From positions 1 through 8,896 of the forward strand of contig JBFIDI010000233.1 in the NCBI GenBank assembly GCA_041581405.1: a stretch of DNA of 8,896 nucleotides, read 5' to 3'. This DNA is from CAISIP01 sp041581405 (GTDB lineage Bacteria; Pseudomonadota; Gammaproteobacteria; Burkholderiales; Burkholderiaceae_C). Shown one piece after another: positions 5,300 to 8,896 of the stretch. The position numbers were made by a program, and so were the translations under genes. The notes under the pieces were generated by a model. The model ran no database searches and had not been told where the DNA came from. It saw only the letters and a list, made by a program, of their open reading frames with translations. Within the stretch, counting starts at the first letter, position 1, and the number at the start of each line of letters is the position of its first letter.

Positions 5300-6208
5300 T
5301 CACTGGGCGTAGTCGATCGGCAGGCTGTAGGCAGGGTCCGCGTGCCAGGCCCAGTAGGTGTCGACCAGCCGGCGCGTGACGGCGCCCGGCGCCCCGTCAC
5401 CGACGGTCTGCCCGTCGACCCGCGTCACCGGCAACACCCCGCCACCCGACGTGGACAGGAACACCTCGTCGGCGGTGCGCAACTCCTGCTCGGTCACCGG
5501 CCGCGCCTGCAGCGCAATCCCGAGCGCGCGCGCCATCTCGATCACCGTGCGCCGGGTGATGCCCTCGAGCATGCCGGCGTCGGGTGTCGCGACGACGCCG
5601 TCCTTGACGCAGAACACATTGAATCCCGGGCCCTCGACGACATGGCCGGCCCCGTCGACCAGCACCACCGTGTCGGCGCCGGCGTCGAGCGCGCCGAACA
5701 GGCCCATCGTCAGGTCGTTCCAGTGGTAGTTCTTGGCCTTGGGGTCGACCGACCGTGCGGGAATGCGCTGTACGTCGCTGATCATCAGGTGCAGGCCGGT
5801 CGCGCGCTGCTGTTCATTGGCCAGCCAGACATAGGGCACCGCGAACGCGTAGAACCTGTTGACCGCCTGCCGGGGGTCGCGCGAGCCCCAGGGCGGCTGG
5901 CCACGCGTGCAGATCATCTCGACGTACGCGGCGCGCAACCCGCTGAGCCGCACGCAGCGCGACAACACGCGGGTGATCTGCGCCGGGCTCAGGCCCGGAT
6001 TCAGGCGCCAACGGCTGCAGCTCTTGAGGAAGCGCTCCAGGTGCGCATCGAGCCGGAAGAACGCGCCATCCCAGACGGTCACGACGTCGTAGGTCGCATC
6101 CGAGCGCAGGAAACCCCAGTCCGTGATCGGAATCGATGCCTGCGCGATCGGCACGTATTGACCTGCGACATATGCCACCCCATCCCCGAACTGCGCCGAC
6201 GTGACCAT
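5300..6208 (-). CDS. Fold-type IV PLP aminotransferase, (R)-amine transaminase/BCAT-like
   Basis: A 302-residue class IV aminotransferase counted from ATG 6208, which has a G-rich run (GGGGGG) just upstream; ATG 6220 is an alternative, and the frame stays open to 6349. N-terminal landmarks are DGVAYVAGQYVPIAQASIPITDWGFLRSDATYD. The Schiff-base lysine is most likely K159 in DPKAKNYHWNDL, which resembles the DPTVKNLQWGDL segment of (R)-selective amine transaminases. The phosphate-binding blocks VVEGPGFNVF (190-199), MLEGITRR (213-220) and STSGGGVLPV (252-261) are intact. The substrate-side strand reads YVEMICTRG. The family moves an amino group between an amine or amino acid and a 2-oxo acid. 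The real substrate could be a branched-chain amino acid, a D-amino acid or an (R)-amine; sequence alone does not decide. It diverges from the Mrr-like gene. Confidence 0.9.
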   Translation of the reverse strand: MVTSAQFGDGVAYVAGQYVPIAQASIPITDWGFLRSDATYDVVTVWDGAFFRLDAHLERFLKSCSRWRLNPGLSPAQITRVLSRCVRLSGLRAAYVEMICTRGQPPWGSRDPRQAVNRFYAFAVPYVWLANEQQRATGLHLMISDVQRIPARSVDPKAKNYHWNDLTMGLFGALDAGADTVVLVDGAGHVVEGPGFNVFCVKDGVVATPDAGMLEGITRRTVIEMARALGIALQARPVTEQELRTADEVFLSTSGGGVLPVTRVDGQTVGDGAPGAVTRRLVDTYWAWHADPAYSLPIDYAQ

Positions 6209-6321
6209 GCTGCCCCCCATGAATAGACCAGACCAGCCCCGCATTATGCGGACCCGCGCGGCCGTGGTGCCGGACGAGCGCGGGATCGTGGGTGGCCGTG
6301 GTTGCGACGCCGCGACAAAAA

Positions 6322-6349
6322 ACGATAAATATTGCCTTTGTCCTGTCAC
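6322..6349 (-). promoter_or_regulatory. Candidate promoter of the aminotransferase gene
   Basis: On the minus strand GTGACA (6344-6349, five of six to TTGACA), a 16-base spacer and TATCGT (6322-6327, four of six to TATAAT). The start would be near 6314, about 105 bases before the ATG. It overlaps the forward promoter face to face. Confidence 0.4.
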
Positions 6350-6365
6350 ACGGCCGGCCTAGACT
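6338..6365 (+). promoter_or_regulatory. Candidate promoter of the Mrr-like gene
   Basis: TTGTCC (6338-6343), a 16-base spacer and TAGACT (6360-6365), each matching consensus at four of six positions. The predicted start is near 6372. The -35 box abuts the -35 box of the reverse promoter. Confidence 0.4.
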
Positions 6366-6422
6366 GAATATCGAAACCAACCAGAACGCATGGCGTTCAC
6401 GATCATCCGGGGGTTTGCCACC

Positions 6423-7154
6423 ATGTCCAGCCGTCCGCCGCTGCCGCGCCCTGCGCTTCAGTCGCCCTTGCATACCACTGCCCAGTCGGTGCTGGTCACC
6501 GCGAGCCTGCTGCTGATGCTCACCTGGCTCGGAGCCTGGGTGTTCGAGCTGCGCCAGCCGCTGGTGCTGGCGGCCACGCTGGCCATCGTCCTGCTTGGCC
6601 TGCTGGCCATCGGCATGCGCATGGTCCGACCCGAGGGCACACGCCGGCCGCTGCCGTCGCAGACCCGCGTACCCACCGAGTTCCAGGTCGACGCGGATGC
6701 GGCGCCGGACGACTCCGTGCCGATGCGGGGCAAGGGCTGGAGCCTGGACGTGTTCGCCAGCATCGACGCGCGGCGTTTCGCGGCCGTCTGCGAAACCTGG
6801 TTCGCATGGGCCGGCTTCGACACCCGGCACGAATCCCACCGGACCGCGGAAGGTGTCGACATCTGGCTCCATGCCGCCCGGCTGCCGGGACCGGTGGCGA
6901 TCGTGCGTTGCAGGCATGCCCTGGACAAGCCGGTCGGGCTGCAGGAACTGCGCGAATTCCAGGGTGTGGTGGCGTCCTGCCCGCACGCCCACGGCACGTT
7001 CACGACCACCTCCAGCTACACGCCGGAGGCCTTGCAGTTCGCCAGGGAGAACGGCATCGAACTCGTGGACGGCCGCGGCCTGTTGCGCCGCATCCTCACC
7101 CGTACGCGCCAGAGCCAGCAGGCCTTGCTCGCGGTCGCCTACCACGGCCGATAG
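6423..7154 (+). CDS. Membrane-anchored Mrr-type restriction-endonuclease-like protein
   Basis: A 243-residue protein counted from ATG 6423, preceded by GGGGG at a nine-base distance; ATG 6390 in the same frame would add 11 residues. Two membrane helices lie at about 23-41 and 47-67, then a linker, then a C-terminal Mrr-cat-like domain from about 110 to 225. Fold landmarks are the GFDTRHES strand, D146 in GVDIWLH, the strand VAIVRCRH, KPVGLQELREFQGV, GTFTTTSSYTPEALQFA and IELVDGRGLLRRI. Canonical Mrr enzymes have D...QxK; here D146 is kept but QxK reads R162-C-R164, so cleavage activity is doubtful. The fold probably faces the cytoplasm. Membrane-tethered Mrr-like proteins are widespread and their function is poorly known. 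It diverges from the aminotransferase. Confidence 0.82.
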   Translation: MSSRPPLPRPALQSPLHTTAQSVLVTASLLLMLTWLGAWVFELRQPLVLAATLAIVLLGLLAIGMRMVRPEGTRRPLPSQTRVPTEFQVDADAAPDDSVPMRGKGWSLDVFASIDARRFAAVCETWFAWAGFDTRHESHRTAEGVDIWLHAARLPGPVAIVRCRHALDKPVGLQELREFQGVVASCPHAHGTFTTTSSYTPEALQFARENGIELVDGRGLLRRILTRTRQSQQALLAVAYHGR

Positions 7155-7169
7155 ACAGCGCCGGCCGGT

Positions 7170-7186
7170 CGCGCCGCGGCGGCGCG
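7170..7186 (+). terminator. GC hairpin after the Mrr-like gene
   Basis: CGCGCC/GGCGCG (7170-7175 with 7181-7186) closes the loop GCGGC 15 bases after the stop. No U-tract follows, so it is only terminator-like and could be a chance product of high GC content. Confidence 0.25.
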
Positions 7187-7262
7187 GGCGCAAGTGGTGC
7201 CGGTGGTGCGCGCACGGCGCAATGCGCTACGATGCGGGTCCATCCCTGAGCAACGATCCATC

Positions 7263-7266
7263 GGAG
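7263..7266 (+). promoter_or_regulatory. Ribosome binding site of the SRPBCC gene
   Basis: GGAG five bases before ATG 7272. It decides this start against upstream in-frame starts from 7194. Confidence 0.6.
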
Positions 7267-7271
7267 CGTCC

Positions 7272-7742
7272 ATGACCATCACCGTCCACATCGAACTCGG
7301 CTACGAATTCAGTGTCAAGGCACCCGCGGCCGAAGTCTTCGAGGTCTTGTCGGACGTGCCGACATCGGCCAGCCATTTCCCCAAGGTCGACCAGCTGGTC
7401 GACCTCGGCAACAACACCTACCGCTGGGAAATGGAAAAGATCGGACTGGCACAGGTCAACCTGCAGACGGTCTATGCGTCCAAATACACGTCGAACAAGG
7501 CCAAGGGCAGCGTGATCTGGACACCGGTCAAGGGCGAAGGCAACGCCCTGGTCTCCGGCAGCTGGAAGATCACCGACAAGAAGAAATCCACCGACCTGGT
7601 TCTCAAGATCGAGGGGGATCTGACCCTGCCCCTGCCGGGCCTGATGAAGATGGTGATTGCGCCGGTCGTCGAGGCGGAGTTCGAGAAGATGGTCGAAAAA
7701 TACATCGACAACCTGACCAAGCGCTTCGGCGGCGAAGCCTGA
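7272..7742 (+). CDS. SRPBCC-family (START-like) protein
   Basis: A 156-residue single-domain protein of the helix-grip (Bet v1/polyketide-cyclase-like) fold. The N-terminal strand and first helix read YEFSVKAPAAEVFEVLSDVPTSASHFPKVDQLVDLG (11-46). Beta strands follow (YRWEMEKIG, VNLQTVYASKYTSN, GSVIWTPVKGEGNALVSGSWKIT, STDLVLKIEGDLTLP), and the long C-terminal helix is at about 127-151 (MVIAPVVEAEFEKMVEKYIDNLTKRF). The fold makes a hydrophobic pocket for lipids or other small hydrophobic ligands. There is no signal peptide, so it should be cytoplasmic. GGAG at 7263-7266, five bases upstream, fixes the start; the frame is open further upstream but that part is poor coding sequence. It may be cotranscribed with the Mrr-like gene or have its own promoter in the 117-base gap. 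The ligand is unknown. Confidence 0.88.
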   Translation: MTITVHIELGYEFSVKAPAAEVFEVLSDVPTSASHFPKVDQLVDLGNNTYRWEMEKIGLAQVNLQTVYASKYTSNKAKGSVIWTPVKGEGNALVSGSWKITDKKKSTDLVLKIEGDLTLPLPGLMKMVIAPVVEAEFEKMVEKYIDNLTKRFGGEA

Positions 7743-7750
7743 CCGGCTGC

Positions 7751-7788
7751 GCGGCCGTGCGCCGCTTCAGCGCATGGCGAACGGCCGC
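7751..7788. terminator. Hairpin between the convergent SRPBCC and GNAT genes
   Basis: GCGGCCGT/ACGGCCGC (7751-7758 with 7781-7788) form eight pairs. After one G-A mismatch come four more (7760-7763 with 7776-7779), closing a 12-base loop. It is centred in the 56-base gap between the two stops and could work in both directions. U-tracts are absent. Confidence 0.5.
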
Positions 7789-7798
7789 AACGCGCCCA

Positions 7799-8293
7799 TC
7801 ACGACAGGACGCGCTTGAGCCGGATCTCCTCGACCCGCCGCGCGCCGCGGGCGACCGTGCGCAGCGAGGGCATGTCGCGCTTGAAACCGGCCAGCTCATG
7901 GAAACGCAGCGCACGCTCGCTGGCCAGCTCGATCCAGATCGACACATGGGTGCAACCTTCGTCGATCAAGGCCTCCCGGGCGGCGTCCCACAAGGCCAGT
8001 CCGACGCCCTGTCCATGATGCTGGGCGAGGACATGAATGGCCCAGATCTCCCCGGTCGTGGGCGGGGTGCGGGGATCGCGGCTGCGGTCGTAGCCGACAA
8101 AGCCGATCACGGCATCGCCGGCAACAGCCACGTGCAGCAAGGGCTCGCCGAATTCGATCGCCTCCTTCCAGAACACCAGGCGCTTGGCGGCGTCGGCGGG
8201 CGCATGGCCCAGCGCGGCGGCGGTCTCGGATTCAATCTGCGTGATGGAGGCGGCGTCGGAATCAATGGCCGGGCGGATCTGGAAAGCAGTCAT
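7799..8293 (-). CDS. GNAT-family N-acetyltransferase
   Basis: A 164-residue single GNAT domain. The N-terminal strand and helix are IRPAIDSDAASITQIESE. Strand 4 with motif A is EIWAIHVLAQHHGQGVGLALWDAAREAL, whose acetyl-CoA pyrophosphate loop Q-x-x-G-x-G is Q91, G94, G96. Motif B follows as THVSIWIELASERALRFHELAGFKRD, ending in the AxxFYexxGF-like pattern ALRFHELAGF. This organisation resembles RimI-like and small-molecule acetyltransferases, which transfer acetyl groups from acetyl-CoA to an amine. The acceptor is not predictable. The ATG at 8293 is the only start that fits the family; it lacks a Shine-Dalgarno sequence and may be leaderless or weakly translated. It diverges from the ceramidase-like gene and converges on the SRPBCC gene. 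Confidence 0.92.
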   Translation of the reverse strand: MTAFQIRPAIDSDAASITQIESETAAALGHAPADAAKRLVFWKEAIEFGEPLLHVAVAGDAVIGFVGYDRSRDPRTPPTTGEIWAIHVLAQHHGQGVGLALWDAAREALIDEGCTHVSIWIELASERALRFHELAGFKRDMPSLRTVARGARRVEEIRLKRVLS

Positions 8294-8312
8294 GGGTCGG
8301 TCAGCGCGATCG

Positions 8313-8329
8313 TGCGAAAGGTTGCGAAA
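8313..8329. repeat. Direct repeat TGCGAAA between divergent genes
   Basis: TGCGAAA occurs at 8313-8319 and exactly again at 8323-8329, ten bases apart (one helical turn), in the 110-base gap between the GNAT and ceramidase-like starts. The spacing suits two protein contacts on one DNA face. Clear promoter hexamers are not visible in the gap. Confidence 0.35.
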
Positions 8330-8403
8330 ATGCCGCCATTGTCGCCGCTCTGCGCGGGCGGCCATCGCCCCGCACCTGTTCCGGCGCATCGGACGCGCGC
8401 GCC

Positions 8404-8896
8404 ATGAACCCACCCGTGTTCGGACCCGGTTGCCCGTGGTTCGACCTGCACAGCCGATTTCCGCCCAACATCGACTGGTGCGAGGAAAAGCTGTGCGCGC
8501 TGGTCGTGACACCATTCAACAGCTGGTCCAACCTCGGCTACCTGGCGGTCGCCGTGGCGATGGGCCTGCTGGCGCGACACAGCACCCAGCCTGCGCTGCG
8601 CCTGTTCGCACCGGCAACCGTGCTCACCGGCCTGGGCTCCTTCATCTACCACCAGAGCCTGAACCTGTTCAGCCAGCTGCTGGACTTCATCGGCATGTAC
8701 ACGTTCTGCGTGCTGCTGCTGATGGCCAACCTGCAACGCATGCACCGCTGGCCGGCCGGTGGCGCCGCGCTGGCCACCTACGGCCTTGCCGTGGTCGCGC
8801 TGACGGCGCTCAGTGCGGCCAGCTTCCAGCTGGGATTGCCGGCACAGTGGTACGTGGCGATCCTGATCCTGCTGATCGTCGGAACCGAACTGGCCC
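8404..8896 (+). CDS. Ceramidase-like membrane protein (CREST superfamily), N-terminal part
   Basis: The first 164 codons of an integral membrane protein that runs off the right edge. DWCEEKLC at 24-31 and PFNSWSN at 37-43 match the N-terminal signature of alkaline ceramidases. GLGSFIYH gives S79 and zinc ligand H83, and QLLDFIGMYTF gives D94; the H83-D94 spacing equals H81-D92 of human ACER3. The second histidine pair (HxxxH) would lie beyond the window. Five membrane helices are visible at about 44-57, 68-83, 92-109, 121-140 and 150-163, as expected for part of a seven-helix protein. Family members hydrolyse ceramide amides or act as other lipid amidases. Two ACER3 calcium-site positions differ: Asn24 is K29 and Glu33 is T36. 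The substrate is not established. Confidence 0.85.
   Translation, partial: MNPPVFGPGCPWFDLHSRFPPNIDWCEEKLCALVVTPFNSWSNLGYLAVAVAMGLLARHSTQPALRLFAPATVLTGLGSFIYHQSLNLFSQLLDFIGMYTFCVLLLMANLQRMHRWPAGGAALATYGLAVVALTALSAASFQLGLPAQWYVAILILLIVGTELA

Noticed and set aside
5814..7193. A 459-codon open frame on the minus strand across the aminotransferase and Mrr-like genes
   Set aside because: It is antisense to the Mrr-like gene and out of frame with the aminotransferase; both of those have conserved motifs and this frame has none.
7194..7209. Tandem GTGGTGC copies before the SRPBCC gene
   Set aside because: Seven-base, low-complexity similarity in a very GC-rich gap; not enough to call a binding site.
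7757..8407. A 216-codon plus-strand frame opposite the GNAT gene
   Set aside because: The GNAT gene on the other strand has the acetyl-CoA loop and motif B; this frame matches nothing.
1..8896. CRISPR array, tRNA or rRNA, insertion sequence, toxin-antitoxin or phage genes
   Set aside because: No regularly spaced repeats, no tRNA-like cloverleaf, no transposase or integrase motifs and no terminal inverted repeats were seen on either strand.

Overview
This is a GC-rich (roughly two-thirds G+C by eye), gene-dense chromosomal segment. It most likely comes from a beta- or gammaproteobacterium: the gene families, the IF-1 paralogue sequence and the tight packing on both strands all fit, but no marker fixes the genus. 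I see no rRNA, tRNA, CRISPR array, insertion sequence or phage gene.

Left part (1-1640, minus strand). A three-gene operon reads right to left: a STAS anti-sigma-factor antagonist, a metallo-beta-lactamase-fold phosphodiesterase-like hydrolase, and the start of an unidentified membrane protein that runs off the left edge. Both junctions are 4-base stop/start overlaps (ATGA and GTGA), so translation is probably coupled. The set looks like a signalling module. Diverging from it on the plus strand is a complete class III alcohol dehydrogenase (frmA/adhC type) for glutathione-dependent formaldehyde oxidation, preceded by a possible nine-codon leader ORF.

Middle (2786-5300). frmA converges on a stand-alone translation initiation factor IF-1 gene (minus), with two back-to-back GC hairpins between them. 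About 280 bases upstream of infA hold no gene but contain a GNRA-type hairpin, an imperfect direct repeat and an AT-rich promoter-like spot. Next comes a divergent pair: a short-chain dehydrogenase resembling the dehydrogenase half of peroxisomal multifunctional enzyme 2 (minus), and a Nudix hydrolase with the long mid-box insertion of the NUDT19/RP2p type (plus). Both point to acyl-CoA metabolism.

Right part (5276-8896). A fold-type IV PLP aminotransferase resembling (R)-amine transaminases (minus) converges on the Nudix gene across a 24-base gap filled by one hairpin. It diverges from a membrane-anchored Mrr-type endonuclease-like protein (plus) whose QxK catalytic motif reads RCR. An SRPBCC lipid-binding-fold protein (plus), a GNAT acetyltransferase (minus) and the first 164 codons of a CREST-family ceramidase-like membrane protein (plus, runs off the right edge) complete the window.

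Most genes look like housekeeping or accessory metabolism, and I do not see a clearly new defence or mobile system. The points most worth following are the coupled STAS/MBL/membrane operon, the RCR variant of the Mrr fold, the substituted calcium-site positions in the ceramidase-like protein, the possible leaderless leader ORF before frmA, and the repeated use of U-poor GC hairpins at all three convergent gene ends.
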